Source of the DNA: an uncultured Eubacteriales bacterium
GTDB lineage: Bacteria; Bacillota; Clostridia; Oscillospirales; Acutalibacteraceae
Direction: 5' to 3'
Length of the DNA stretch: 64,000 bases
NCBI GenBank assembly: GCA_900317025.1
Contig: ONFG01000011.1
Coordinates: forward strand, 54,264 to 118,263
Shown: positions 7,226-15,886 of the stretch, in pieces
Layout of the letters: each line of letters starts with the position of its first letter
Numbering within the stretch: position 1 is the stretch's first letter
The notes under the pieces: model-generated
What the model was told of the DNA's origin: nothing
Databases searched by the model: none
What the model saw: only the letters and a program-made list of their open reading frames with translations
Position numbers and translations under genes: made by a program

Positions 7226-8140
7226 TTACAAAATCTCGTTTTTGCTCAAAAAGCGGCGGAAATACTCGGGCAATTCCGAATCAAATGACAAAAACTCGCC
7301 CGTGATCGGGTGAACGAAGCCGATCTTTTTGGCGTGCAGGCACTGCCCGTGAAGCTCCGTTATGACCTTCGACGGACCGTAAACAGGATCGCCCGCTACC
7401 GGGTGACCGAGATACGCCATGTGAACCCTGATTTGGTGAGTACGCCCCGTTTCAAGCTTTAAGGCAAGGTGTGAAAAGCCCGAGCCGCTGTCGATGACTC
7501 TGTAGTGGGTAACGGCGGGCTTTGAGCAGTGGTCGGTAACGCACATCTTCTTGCGGTCGAGCTTGCTCCTGCCGATCGGCGCGCTGACGGTGCCTTCGTC
7601 GTCTTTCATTCTGCCGTAAACGACAGCTTCGTATTCACGGGTAAACGAGTGCTCTTTTATCTGCCCGGCAAGCCCTGCGTGAGCCTTGTCGCTCTTTGCA
7701 ACGATCAGAAGGCCGCTGGTGTCCTTGTCGATGCGGTGGACTATTCCCGGGCGGAGCACGCCGTTTATCCCCGAAAGGCTGCCCTTACAGTGGTAAAGCA
7801 GGGCATTGACGAGCGTTCCGCTGTAGTTGCCGGGGGCGGGGTGAACGACCATGCCCTTCGGCTTGTTGACGACGAGCAGGTCGGCGTCTTCATAAACGAT
7901 ATCGAGCGGGATATCCTCCGCCTCGGCTTTAAGCTCCACCGGCTCGGGAACAGTTACGGCGATCTCGTCGCCTGCCTTGACCTTAGTCTTCTTCCCCGCC
8001 GGTGCTCCGCCGACCGTTACCGCGCCGCTTTCACAGAGAGAGGCCGCCGACGAGCGGGAAAGACCCGCTATCTTCTCCGATAGAAGCTTGTCGAGCCGCT
8101 GCCCGGAGTCGCCCGCTTCGGCGATAAAACTATGCTCCAT
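7226..8140 (-). CDS. rluD: RluD-family 23S rRNA pseudouridine synthase
   Basis: The 304-residue protein has an N-terminal S4 RNA-binding domain (GQRLDKLLSEKIAGLSRS, about 12-60) and an RluA-type catalytic domain with HRIDKDTSGL, whose Asp is the catalytic residue. It also has the GRTHQIRVHM box. It isomerises uridines in 23S rRNA or a related RNA; the exact target cannot be read from sequence. It starts 3 nt after the lspA stop, the usual clostridial pair. Confidence 0.94.
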   Translation of the reverse strand: MEHSFIAEAGDSGQRLDKLLSEKIAGLSRSSAASLCESGAVTVGGAPAGKKTKVKAGDEIAVTVPEPVELKAEAEDIPLDIVYEDADLLVVNKPKGMVVHPAPGNYSGTLVNALLYHCKGSLSGINGVLRPGIVHRIDKDTSGLLIVAKSDKAHAGLAGQIKEHSFTREYEAVVYGRMKDDEGTVSAPIGRSKLDRKKMCVTDHCSKPAVTHYRVIDSGSGFSHLALKLETGRTHQIRVHMAYLGHPVAGDPVYGPSKVITELHGQCLHAKKIGFVHPITGEFLSFDSELPEYFRRFLSKNEIL

Positions 8141-8143
8141 AGC

Positions 8144-8629
8144 TTACTCCTTCGCCGCTTTTGTCAGTCTTTCTTTCTTTGCAATATTCTTCTTGCAGAA
8201 CAAAACGGAGATCACGAGCAGAACCGCTCCGACCGTGATGAAATAATCCGCGAGGTTGCACACAGGCGAGAAGAACGAAAACTGCAAAAAGTCAACGACG
8301 TAGCCGCGGAATATCCTGTCTATCAGGTTGCCGATACCGCCGCCCATGACCAGCACGAACGCCGCAAAGAAGAGCTTGCCCTCGATCTTGTAGTTGTAGA
8401 GAATATACCCGAAAACGACGAAGATAACCAGCGTGACGATCACAAAGAACCATTGTTTGTTCTGGAGCATTCCGAAGGCGGCGCCCCTGTTTTCGACGTA
8501 AACGAAATAGTAGAAATTGTCGATAACGGTCATCATGCCGGCGGGCTTCACGACGTTTAAGGCGTACAGCTTTGTTAGCTGATCGGCGGCAACAAGGAGT
8601 ATAATTAGGATAATCGCAAGTGCGGTCAT
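8144..8629 (-). CDS. lspA: Lipoprotein signal peptidase (signal peptidase II)
   Basis: This aspartic membrane protease cleaves prolipoprotein signal peptides, such as those of the two lipoproteins at 53.6-55.3 kb. Four hydrophobic helices are visible, with VAADQLTK in the first, ENRGAAFG, and the catalytic pair in GNLIDR and GYVVDFLQF. The ATG at 8629 is chosen over an in-frame codon 15 triplets upstream because it follows AAAGGG and yields the normal length of 161 residues. A very strong hairpin with a U-run lies just upstream. Confidence 0.96.
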   Translation of the reverse strand: MTALAIILIILLVAADQLTKLYALNVVKPAGMMTVIDNFYYFVYVENRGAAFGMLQNKQWFFVIVTLVIFVVFGYILYNYKIEGKLFFAAFVLVMGGGIGNLIDRIFRGYVVDFLQFSFFSPVCNLADYFITVGAVLLVISVLFCKKNIAKKERLTKAAKE

Positions 8630-8656
8630 AGGATCGACCCTTTCATTAGAATTCGG

Positions 8657-8697
8657 AAAAACGCAATGTGACAAGGCGAACGCCCTGCCACATTGCG
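8657..8697 (-). terminator. Strong terminator-like hairpin between ileS and lspA
   Basis: A 16-bp stem (CGCAATGTGGCAGGGC pairing with its partner through two G-U pairs) with a 4-nt loop, followed by TTTTTCC. It ends 28 nt before the lspA start, with no room for a promoter. Confidence 0.85.
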
Positions 8698-8706
8698 GTA
8701 TAGGTA

Positions 8707-8724
8707 AACGGGAAGCCTCCCGTT
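8707..8724 (-). terminator. Short hairpin just after ileS
   Basis: AACGGGA / TCCCGTT with a 4-nt loop, no U-run. It may protect the ileS 3' end or mark RNA processing. Confidence 0.35.
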
Positions 8725-8731
8725 ATATGTA

Positions 8732-11506
8732 TCAGCCTCTGAGAACAGACGCGCAGCGTGCGCAAACGCAGGGGAACTCTGCGTCCTGACCGACAGTTGT
8801 GCTGTAAGTCCAGCAGCGCTCGCACTTCTCGCCCTCCGCCTTCTCGACAGTTACGGACAGCTCCTTTGCGCTCTCGTCGTTTACAAGCTTCACGCCCGAT
8901 ACGATGAACGCCGTCTTGAGCTCGTCCTCTACCGACTTGATGAAGTCGTACTCCTCACCCGTGCAGGAAAGCGTTACGCTGCACTCGAGGGAAGCCTTGA
9001 CAAGCTTCTTCGATACTGCCTCTTCGATCGACTTCTTGACGATGTCTCTCAGCTCGTGGATCTTGTCCCAGCGGGCGATGAACGCGTCGTCTGCACCGAC
9101 GTCGGGGATCTCGGGCATTGCGTTGTAAACGGCGTGCTGCTCGTTTACACCCTGTGCGTGGGGCATATACTTCCAGATCTCGTCGGAGGTGTACGCGAGG
9201 ATCGGAGTGAGCATTCTCGTCATTGCATCGAGAATGATGTAGATAGCCGTCTGAGCGGCTCTTCTCTCCTTGCAGTCAGCCTTTTCGGTGTAAAGCCTGT
9301 CTTTGAGAACGTCGAGGTAGAAGTTCGACATATCTATAACGCAGAAGTTGTGGATAGCGTGGTAAACGTTATGGAACTCATAAGCGTCGTAGCCCTCGCG
9401 AACCTTCTTGTTAAGCTCTGCAAGCTTGTAGACCGCCCACTTGTCGATCGGGAGAAGCTCGTCGAGCGATACCATATCCTTGTCGGGGTCAAAGTCGTAA
9501 AGGTTGCTGAGGATATACCTTGCGGTGTTTCTGATCTTTCTGTAGGACTCGGAGAGCTGCTTTAAGATATCCTTCGAGATGCGGATATCTGCGTGGTAGT
9601 CGGAGGAAGCGACCCAAAGGCGGAGAATGTCCGCGCCGTACTGCTCGACCACCTCGCTAGGAAGAATGCCGTTGCCGAGCGACTTGCTCATCTTTCTGCC
9701 CTGACCGTCAACTACCCAGCCGTGGGTAAGAACGGCTTTATACGGAGCCTCGCCGTTCGTTGCAACGCTCGTAAGAAGCGAAGACTGGAACCAGCCTCTG
9801 TACTGATCGGCGCCCTCGAGGTAGAGGTCTGCCGGGAAACGCAGGTCTTCACGCTCACGCAGCACTGCGGCGTGGGTCGAGCCGGAGTCAAACCATACGT
9901 CCATGATGTCTTTTTCCTTGTCAAATTCAGTGCCGCCGCACTTCTTGCAGACCGTGCCTGCGGGGAGGATATCGGCTGCGTCTCTTTCAAACCATGCGTC
10001 GCTGCCGTGCTCTCTGAACAGATCGGCGACCGCCTGCATAGCCTCGCGCTCAATATGCGGCTCTCCGCACTTCTTGCAGAAGAAAATCGGGATCGGAACG
10101 CCCCATTTTCTCTGGCGGGAGATACACCAGTCCTTGCGCTCACGTACCATGTTGGAAATGCGAAGCTCGCCCCAGCCGGGAATCCACTCTACACCCTTGA
10201 TAGCTTCGAGGGTCTTCTCCTTGAAGTCTTCAACGGAGCAGAACCACTGGTCTGTCGCTCTGAAAAGAACAGGCTTCTTGCAGCGCCAGCAGTGCGGGTA
10301 CTGGTGGATGATCTTCTTGAGTGCGAAGAGAGCGCCCGTCTCTTCGAGGTGAAGAGCGATCGGCTTGTTCGCGTCCTCTGTGGAAAGACCCGCAAATTGA
10401 CCTGCCTCCTCAGTGAGCATACCGTCTGCGTCAACGGGGACGATGATCGGGATCTCGGGGTAGTTGCGGCATACGTCGTAGTCTTCGATACCGTGACCGG
10501 GAGCAGTATGTACGCAGCCCGTACCGCTGTCGAGAGTTACGTGATCGCCGACGATAACGAGCGACTCACGGTCGAGGAACGGGTGCTGCACCTTCATGTA
10601 TTCAAGCTCGCTGCCCTTGAAGGTAGCAACGACCTCGTAGTCGGTCTTGCCTGCCTCCTGCATAGCCTCTCTGTAAAGCTCCTCTGCCATTACGTAGTAC
10701 TCGTCGCCGGACTTGATAACGTTGTAGTCGAAGTTCGGGCCTAAGCAGATAGCGACGTTCGCGGGGAGCGTCCATGTTGTCGTTGTCCAGATAACGAAAT
10801 AAGTCTTCTCCGCGGGGATACCCTTTGCGGCAAACAGCCCCTTGTCGTCTGTCACACGGAACTTGACGTAGATGGAATGGCAGGGATCCTCTGCGTATTC
10901 GATCTCTGCCTCTGCGAGAGCAGTCTTACAGTCGGGACACCAGTACACAGGCTTTAAGCCCTTGTAAATGTAGCCCTTGCAAGCCATCTCTGCGAAGACC
11001 TCGATCTGACGAGCCTCAAACTCGTGCTGCAGAGTTACGTAGGGATGATCCCAGTCGCCGATAGCTCCCAGACGCTTGAACTGCGATCTCTGGTCGTTTA
11101 AATACTTGTCAACGAAGTCGCGGCAGATCTTGCGAAGCTCCGTGTCAGAGATGGAGGTCGAATTTGTGATGCCGGCCTTTGCTCTTGCCTTAAGCTCGGT
11201 AGGAAGACCGTGGGTGTCCCAGCCGGGAACATAGGGTGCCTTGAAGCCCGCCATGTTCTTATATCTGATAATGAAATCCTTGAGCACCTTGTTAAGCGCC
11301 GTGCCGAGGTGAATGTCACCGTTGGCGTACGGAGGACCGTCGTGAAGAATGAACAGGGGTTTGCCCTCGTTTTGCTTCATGAGGTTTTCGTAAATGTCGT
11401 CGTTCTCCCACGCTTTGAGAGTTTCCGGCTCGCTCTTGGGCAGACCCGCTCTCATGGGGAACTGGGTGGTCGGTAGATTCATCGTGTGCTTAAAATCCTG
11501 TGCCAT
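8732..11506 (-). CDS. ileS: Isoleucyl-tRNA synthetase
   Basis: This class I synthetase charges tRNA-Ile. The 924-residue protein contains the HIGH-type motif in GDIHLGTAL, the CP1 editing domain, KMSKSLGN, an anticodon-binding helical domain and a C-terminal zinc-finger region (CERCW...CVCARC) typical of bacterial IleRS. The ATG at 11506 follows AAGGAG and is preferred to a start 24 codons upstream. No T-box leader fits into the 88-bp gap before it, so expression probably depends on read-through from divIVA. Confidence 0.98.
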   Translation of the reverse strand: MAQDFKHTMNLPTTQFPMRAGLPKSEPETLKAWENDDIYENLMKQNEGKPLFILHDGPPYANGDIHLGTALNKVLKDFIIRYKNMAGFKAPYVPGWDTHGLPTELKARAKAGITNSTSISDTELRKICRDFVDKYLNDQRSQFKRLGAIGDWDHPYVTLQHEFEARQIEVFAEMACKGYIYKGLKPVYWCPDCKTALAEAEIEYAEDPCHSIYVKFRVTDDKGLFAAKGIPAEKTYFVIWTTTTWTLPANVAICLGPNFDYNVIKSGDEYYVMAEELYREAMQEAGKTDYEVVATFKGSELEYMKVQHPFLDRESLVIVGDHVTLDSGTGCVHTAPGHGIEDYDVCRNYPEIPIIVPVDADGMLTEEAGQFAGLSTEDANKPIALHLEETGALFALKKIIHQYPHCWRCKKPVLFRATDQWFCSVEDFKEKTLEAIKGVEWIPGWGELRISNMVRERKDWCISRQRKWGVPIPIFFCKKCGEPHIEREAMQAVADLFREHGSDAWFERDAADILPAGTVCKKCGGTEFDKEKDIMDVWFDSGSTHAAVLREREDLRFPADLYLEGADQYRGWFQSSLLTSVATNGEAPYKAVLTHGWVVDGQGRKMSKSLGNGILPSEVVEQYGADILRLWVASSDYHADIRISKDILKQLSESYRKIRNTARYILSNLYDFDPDKDMVSLDELLPIDKWAVYKLAELNKKVREGYDAYEFHNVYHAIHNFCVIDMSNFYLDVLKDRLYTEKADCKERRAAQTAIYIILDAMTRMLTPILAYTSDEIWKYMPHAQGVNEQHAVYNAMPEIPDVGADDAFIARWDKIHELRDIVKKSIEEAVSKKLVKASLECSVTLSCTGEEYDFIKSVEDELKTAFIVSGVKLVNDESAKELSVTVEKAEGEKCERCWTYSTTVGQDAEFPCVCARCASVLRG

Positions 11507-11557
11507 TGGTAAATTACTCCTTTCGTGCGGATTCACACCGTCACGTAGTATAATCAA

Positions 11558-11581
11558 GCCACGAGCCTTTCGGCTCATGGC
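11558..11581 (-). terminator. Hairpin between divIVA and ileS
   Basis: 10-bp stem GCCATGAGCC / GGCTCGTGGC with a GAAA loop, followed by TTGATTATACT. The U-run is poor, so it is more likely a pause or processing site than a full terminator. Confidence 0.45.
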
Positions 11582-11594
11582 TGTCAGCCAAAAT

Positions 11595-12422
11595 TTACTG
11601 ATCCTTCTTTACGTCGTAGTCGTCGCCGAATTTGAGCTTGCCGAAGCGGTTCTCAAATTTCGACTTGTCGATCTGGATCTTGCCGTCCTTTGCTTCCTTT
11701 GCGTCAGCCTTCGGCTCCTCTTTCTCTTCCTCGCCGTCTTCCTCTTCCGGCTCCTCGTCGGCTTCGTCAAGCTCCGGCTCGGCTGCCGCTGCCTCGGCGT
11801 TTGCGGAATCCTCCGTTGCGCTTGCGGCGTCGCGTGCGGCTTCTTCTATCGTATCGAAGACCTCCTCGACCTCTTCGCTCTCCTGCTCTGCCTTCTTGGA
11901 AGGCTTCTCGGAATTCGAGTAGATCTCGGTGGGGTACTTCTCGTTAAGGCTCTTTTCAAGCTTTTCCGGCTCGTCAACATCGGGCAACACCTTGAGCGAC
12001 TCGATCTGCTGCTCGAACTCCTCGATCAGCTTCTTGCGGATAACCGCAGCTTCTTCCGTGATCTGGACGATCATGTCCTTCTCTCTGATGATCCTGTTGT
12101 TGGCGTCGGCGATAATCTTGTCCGCCTCGGCTCTCGCGTCTTTAAGTATCTGAGCCGCCGTCTTCTTCGCCTCTTTGACCGTCTTGTCGGCTTCCTTCTG
12201 CGACTTGACTAAAACCGCCGAAACGCTGTCTTCGTTGGAGCGCATCTCCTCTACCTTTGTCATGAGAAGCTCGCTCTTTGCGATGATCTCGGCGTTCTTC
12301 TTCTTGAGGTCTTCGACCGTTGCGGTTACGTCGTCGATGAACGTATCGACCTCGTCACACTTGTAGCCGCCGATGCTTGCCTTTTTAAAGCTTATGTTTT
12401 TGATCTGATCAACTGTAAGCAT
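11595..12422 (-). CDS. divIVA: DivIVA-domain protein
   Basis: DivIVA proteins mark curved membrane at the poles and septum. The 275-residue protein opens with MLTVDQIKNISF and GYKCDEVDTFIDDV, the conserved DivIVA lipid-binding region. A long coiled coil follows (about 30-150, rich in Glu, Lys and Ala), then an acidic Ala/Glu/Asp tail (175-245) and a basic end. It closes the sepF-ylmH-divIVA cell-division cluster. Confidence 0.93.
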   Translation of the reverse strand: MLTVDQIKNISFKKASIGGYKCDEVDTFIDDVTATVEDLKKKNAEIIAKSELLMTKVEEMRSNEDSVSAVLVKSQKEADKTVKEAKKTAAQILKDARAEADKIIADANNRIIREKDMIVQITEEAAVIRKKLIEEFEQQIESLKVLPDVDEPEKLEKSLNEKYPTEIYSNSEKPSKKAEQESEEVEEVFDTIEEAARDAASATEDSANAEAAAAEPELDEADEEPEEEDGEEEKEEPKADAKEAKDGKIQIDKSKFENRFGKLKFGDDYDVKKDQ

Positions 12423-12440
12423 ATCAATATCCCCTATACA

Positions 12441-13196
12441 TTATAAATATTTTGATACTGTGATCCTGTATTTGCCTTTTTTGCTCACGCTCCCGTCGAA
12501 GCTTACGATAAATTTGCCGAAGCCCCGAACGGAGATCTTGTCGCCGCTCTCTACGCGGCGGTCGGCGTCAAGCACCGGCAGCGCGTTCAAAGAGACTATG
12601 CCGCTTTTTACAGCCGCCTGCGCCTTGCCGCGGCTTAGCCCCGTACACTCGCAGACTATCGCGTCGACGCGAAGCGACGAGACGGTGCAGGACTTTTCCT
12701 CAAATTTCTGGGTGACTGTGGAAAGATCGACGCCCTTTTCCGAGAAGGTCACGCCCTCTCGCCCGACCTTTTCAAGTTGCCCCCTGACGTACGGCGCAAG
12801 CTCGCTTTTGATAAAGAAGGTCGCCATACCCTCGGTGATCACGATGTCACCGAGCGCTTCCCGCTTCAGCCCCAGCGCCATGAGCGCGCCGAGAAAATCG
12901 CGGTGGGTAAGAGACGCGGACTTTCGGAATTTAAGGTGCAGCGCGTCTATCGGGTAGGCGCTGCGCTGCGGCTCGCAATACTCGGGATACACGCAGAGCA
13001 TTGCTCTCTGAGCGCCCTCAAATCCGCCCCAGAAGCTATAGCCCTCGGCGCTTTGCACTATAAGCTCTCGCTGCGCCATCATCTGCTCGCTGTCGCTCAA
13101 AAAATCCGAGAAGCACGGCTCATACCTTCTCTGCGACAGCCTTATAAGGTTTGAGACGGCGGCGGCTATGCGTCTTTCGTCTTCCAAGCTGTTCAT
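12441..13196 (-). CDS. ylmH: YlmH family S4-domain RNA-binding protein
   Basis: The 251-residue protein has an N-terminal helical part, a central RNA-binding-like domain and a C-terminal S4 domain (LRVDAIVCECTGLSRGKAQ, about 178-235). In other Firmicutes YlmH acts on ribosomes or stalled peptidyl-tRNA; that role is inferred from the family. Its position between sepF and divIVA is the conserved one. Confidence 0.92.
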   Translation of the reverse strand: MNSLEDERRIAAAVSNLIRLSQRRYEPCFSDFLSDSEQMMAQRELIVQSAEGYSFWGGFEGAQRAMLCVYPEYCEPQRSAYPIDALHLKFRKSASLTHRDFLGALMALGLKREALGDIVITEGMATFFIKSELAPYVRGQLEKVGREGVTFSEKGVDLSTVTQKFEEKSCTVSSLRVDAIVCECTGLSRGKAQAAVKSGIVSLNALPVLDADRRVESGDKISVRGFGKFIVSFDGSVSKKGKYRITVSKYL

Positions 13197-13198
13197 AT

Positions 13199-13711
13199 TT
13201 AAATGGTAACTCCGTTGCTTTCGAGCTGCGCCAAGAGATCGTCGCCGGTCATGTGAACGGAACTTGGGATTACAAGGAACGTGCTCGTTGCAACTCGCTT
13301 GATCTTGCCCCCGGTGGCGTAAGCTGCGCCGCTCATGAAGTCGATGATCCTGCGGGAATTATCCTTGCTTGCGTTTTCAAGATTCAGCACGACCGTATGC
13401 TGACGGATAAGCTCATCGGCGATCGTTCTCGTTTCGTCACTGAATCGGTCGGGTCTAAACACGACCACCTGGAGCTTAGTCGTGGCATCGATGTTCATGA
13501 CATTGTTGTTCGCCGGCGGTGCGGGCGGCGTGCTGATAAAGGGAATGCTCGGGGTATACGGCTCCGGCTTCGATGTCGTCTCGTCGGGGTAGTATTCCTC
13601 GGACACGCTCTTCTCTTCCTTCTTTTCTTCCTCTTCGTACTTATCGTCGTAATCGTATTCGTCGTCGGGAGTGTTCCACATCTGTTTAATCTTGTTGATA
13701 AAATCGCCCAT
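13199..13711 (-). CDS. sepF: Cell division protein SepF
   Basis: SepF tethers FtsZ to the membrane. The 170-residue protein begins with a short amphipathic helix (MGDFINKIKQMW). An acidic Tyr/Asp/Glu linker (15-75) follows, then the conserved core with VVFRPDRF, LENASKDNSRRIIDF, GAAYATGG and TFLVIPS. ftsZ is not in the window. The start has a good ribosome site (GGAGG) and lies between ylmE and ylmH. Confidence 0.95.
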   Translation of the reverse strand: MGDFINKIKQMWNTPDDEYDYDDKYEEEEKKEEKSVSEEYYPDETTSKPEPYTPSIPFISTPPAPPANNNVMNIDATTKLQVVVFRPDRFSDETRTIADELIRQHTVVLNLENASKDNSRRIIDFMSGAAYATGGKIKRVATSTFLVIPSSVHMTGDDLLAQLESNGVTI

Positions 13712-13759
13712 AGGTTACATCCTCCTTTGTTTCGCTTTCGCTGCGGCTGTTTTGCCGTA

Positions 13760-14494
13760 TCACGTATAGTTTCTCTTTCCGAACAGGCTCGAGCCGACCC
13801 TCACCATGTTGGCGCCGCAGAGGATCGCCTCGCGGTAGTCGTCCGACATTCCCATGGAAAGTATCTCCATAGAAACATTATCTGATTTTTTGCCCGAAAT
13901 GTCAATAAATAATTTGTGCATATTTTCAAAATAGCCGCAAATTTCAGATTTTTTTTCGCAAATGGGCGGAATTGCCATCAATCCCTTGACGAAAATGCCG
14001 TCTATCGTACCGATCTCGCCGAGCAATTCGTCGAGCTGCTCGGGCATAACGCCGGATTTGTTCTCCTCTCTGCCGATGTTGACCTCGACAAGGATATCCA
14101 TCGTTTTGGAGTGCAGCTTTGCCTGCCTTGCCACCTCGTTAGCAAGCTTCACGCTGTCAACCGACTGGATAAGCGACACCTTGTCGATTATCTGGCGCAC
14201 CTTGTTCGACTGGAGATGCCCGATAAACTGAAGGTCGGCGCGCTCAAGGTCGTAGCTTTCATACTTCGAGAGAAGCTCCTGCACTCGGTTTTCTCCGATA
14301 TAGCGAAGCCCCAGCGAGATCGCGTGGTTTATTACCTGAGGCTCAACCGTTTTCGTCGCCGCGAGGAAGGTTATGTCCTCTCTCGTTCTGCCGCTTCTCA
14401 AAGCCGCCTCACATATTTTTTCTTCGATGAATTTGTAGTTTTCTGAAACGGCGGCAAGCTTTTCGGCAAGCTGCTCATCTGACGATCTTTCCAT
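13760..14494 (-). CDS. ylmE: PLP-binding protein of the YggS/YlmE family
   Basis: The 244-residue barrel protein maintains pyridoxal phosphate and amino-acid balance; no enzymatic reaction is established for the family. Visible motifs are FLAATKTV (PLP lysine), IGENRVQE, QFIGHLQSNK and the late LSMGMSDDYREAI phosphate-binding segment. The ATG at 14494 follows AAAGGAG; an in-frame start 9 codons upstream lacks a site. It overlaps the end of the HlyD-like gene by 20 nt. Confidence 0.94.
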   Translation of the reverse strand: MERSSDEQLAEKLAAVSENYKFIEEKICEAALRSGRTREDITFLAATKTVEPQVINHAISLGLRYIGENRVQELLSKYESYDLERADLQFIGHLQSNKVRQIIDKVSLIQSVDSVKLANEVARQAKLHSKTMDILVEVNIGREENKSGVMPEQLDELLGEIGTIDGIFVKGLMAIPPICEKKSEICGYFENMHKLFIDISGKKSDNVSMEILSMGMSDDYREAILCGANMVRVGSSLFGKRNYT

Positions 14495-15851
14495 CGTAAA
14501 GCTCCTTTCCTCTGACGACAACGGTGTCGTGCAGCGTAAGCGTCGTCCCGTTGAGTATCTCCTTGTCGGTCGGGTCGTCGCTGCATATCACGAAATCGTT
14601 GTCGGAATAAATGATCTTCACCTGTACGAACGTAAGGCGCTTTCCGTGAACGACGTAAACGCCCTGCACCTTTTCTTGGTGAGGCTGACCGATCTTGTTT
14701 CCGTCTTCGTCGTAGTCCTGCACGGTGACGTAGTCGTCGTGGATCGCGCTTCGGCTGATCCTCAGCCCACTGTAGGTACGTGTTTTTATAGTTATATTCT
14801 CGCGGCGTATGTCGGCGAGAGTGCCGTTCATGTAGTCGCTTTTGAGAACGAGCAGACCGCCCTCCGCCTTGGAGCTTTGATTCACTCCGACAATGGTCGC
14901 GGGAATACTGCCGGACATGACCCTCGGGATAGATACATCAACAACCTTGGAATCGCCCGCGGCGACCGTAAGCGCCTGTTCGCTCGTAACGGGGCAGAGC
15001 AGATACCAGTTTATCGTTTTTACCACCTTGCCGACCGCGTCGGAGGGAGGGTCCTTCTTGACGATACCGCTTACGTCGGCGGCGGTAAGACTCTCGGCTT
15101 TTGTGTAGTCGAGCGAAAGCTCGTAGCCGTCGAGCGTCGAGGCGAAAAAGCCGGACTTCCTGCTCTTGACGCTGCCGATGCCGTCGGAGACTTTGATGGA
15201 GTCAAGCTCGCTCTTCAGCTCGTTTATCCTTTCGTCAAAGTCCGCCGAGCCGCCGGTAACGACGGTGCGCTCGTTGAAGAGCCTTAAAAGCTCGAGCTTC
15301 GACTTATCGGCAGAGGTGAGCTTGTTCTGCGCCGTCTCGTTTTTGTAGTCGGTTATCTTCTTCTTTATCTGTACGTCGACGGTGTCGAGATTGACGAACA
15401 GGCTGTCGGACGAGCTTGTCATCTGCGTAAGCAGCGAAAGCTCCTGCGTGATGTCGTTGTAGCGCTGCCAGTCTTCGACCTCCTGCTCGGAGGAGAAAAG
15501 GCGCGCGACCGTGCCGCCCGCGTTGACCTTCTCGCCGTCGTCCGCCGTGTATGATATGATGCCTTTTTTTGAATTGGTGATGTACTCCTCGTCGCGAAGA
15601 ACGACTGCCTCGGCTTCGACGCTGTCGCTAAGCTCGTAGAAATCCGCCTGCTCCGTTTCGAGCATCGTAAAATTCGAGGTGTAAATCAGCATGGACGCAT
15701 AGACGAGCAAAAACATGATAAACAGCGCTGCAAGGATACGCCCTATTGATATCCTGCGCTTTCTCTTCTTTTTGTAGCGCCTGCGAAAGGGCTGTTCCTC
15801 TTCCGGCTGCTCGGTATCGTGATCGTCAAGGTATATCTCGTCATTCATCAT
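14475..15851 (-). CDS. HlyD-like single-pass membrane protein in the sepF cluster
   Basis: The 458-residue protein has a basic cytoplasmic N terminus (RRRYKKKRKRR, about 24-34), one transmembrane helix (about 38-60) and a large outer part. That part starts with a barrel-sandwich-like segment (AVVLRDEEYITNSKKGIISY...GEKVNAGGTVA), then a helical region (110-225) and a beta-rich end. This resembles HlyD/membrane-fusion adaptor proteins, but no ABC transporter is adjacent. Its place before ylmE-sepF suggests an envelope or division role; that is inference. Two tandem ATG codons lie at 15851 and 15848 with only a weak GGTGA before them. Confidence 0.75.
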   Translation of the reverse strand: MMNDEIYLDDHDTEQPEEEQPFRRRYKKKRKRRISIGRILAALFIMFLLVYASMLIYTSNFTMLETEQADFYELSDSVEAEAVVLRDEEYITNSKKGIISYTADDGEKVNAGGTVARLFSSEQEVEDWQRYNDITQELSLLTQMTSSSDSLFVNLDTVDVQIKKKITDYKNETAQNKLTSADKSKLELLRLFNERTVVTGGSADFDERINELKSELDSIKVSDGIGSVKSRKSGFFASTLDGYELSLDYTKAESLTAADVSGIVKKDPPSDAVGKVVKTINWYLLCPVTSEQALTVAAGDSKVVDVSIPRVMSGSIPATIVGVNQSSKAEGGLLVLKSDYMNGTLADIRRENITIKTRTYSGLRISRSAIHDDYVTVQDYDEDGNKIGQPHQEKVQGVYVVHGKRLTFVQVKIIYSDNDFVICSDDPTDKEILNGTTLTLHDTVVVRGKELYDGKIVR

Positions 15852-15886
15852 ATCACCGCTTTTCTGTAATATATTTTTGTGAGCGC

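Noticed and set aside
11507..11594. T-box leader expected before ileS
   Set aside because: The gap is only 88 bp and lacks the T-box sequence; only a short hairpin is present.
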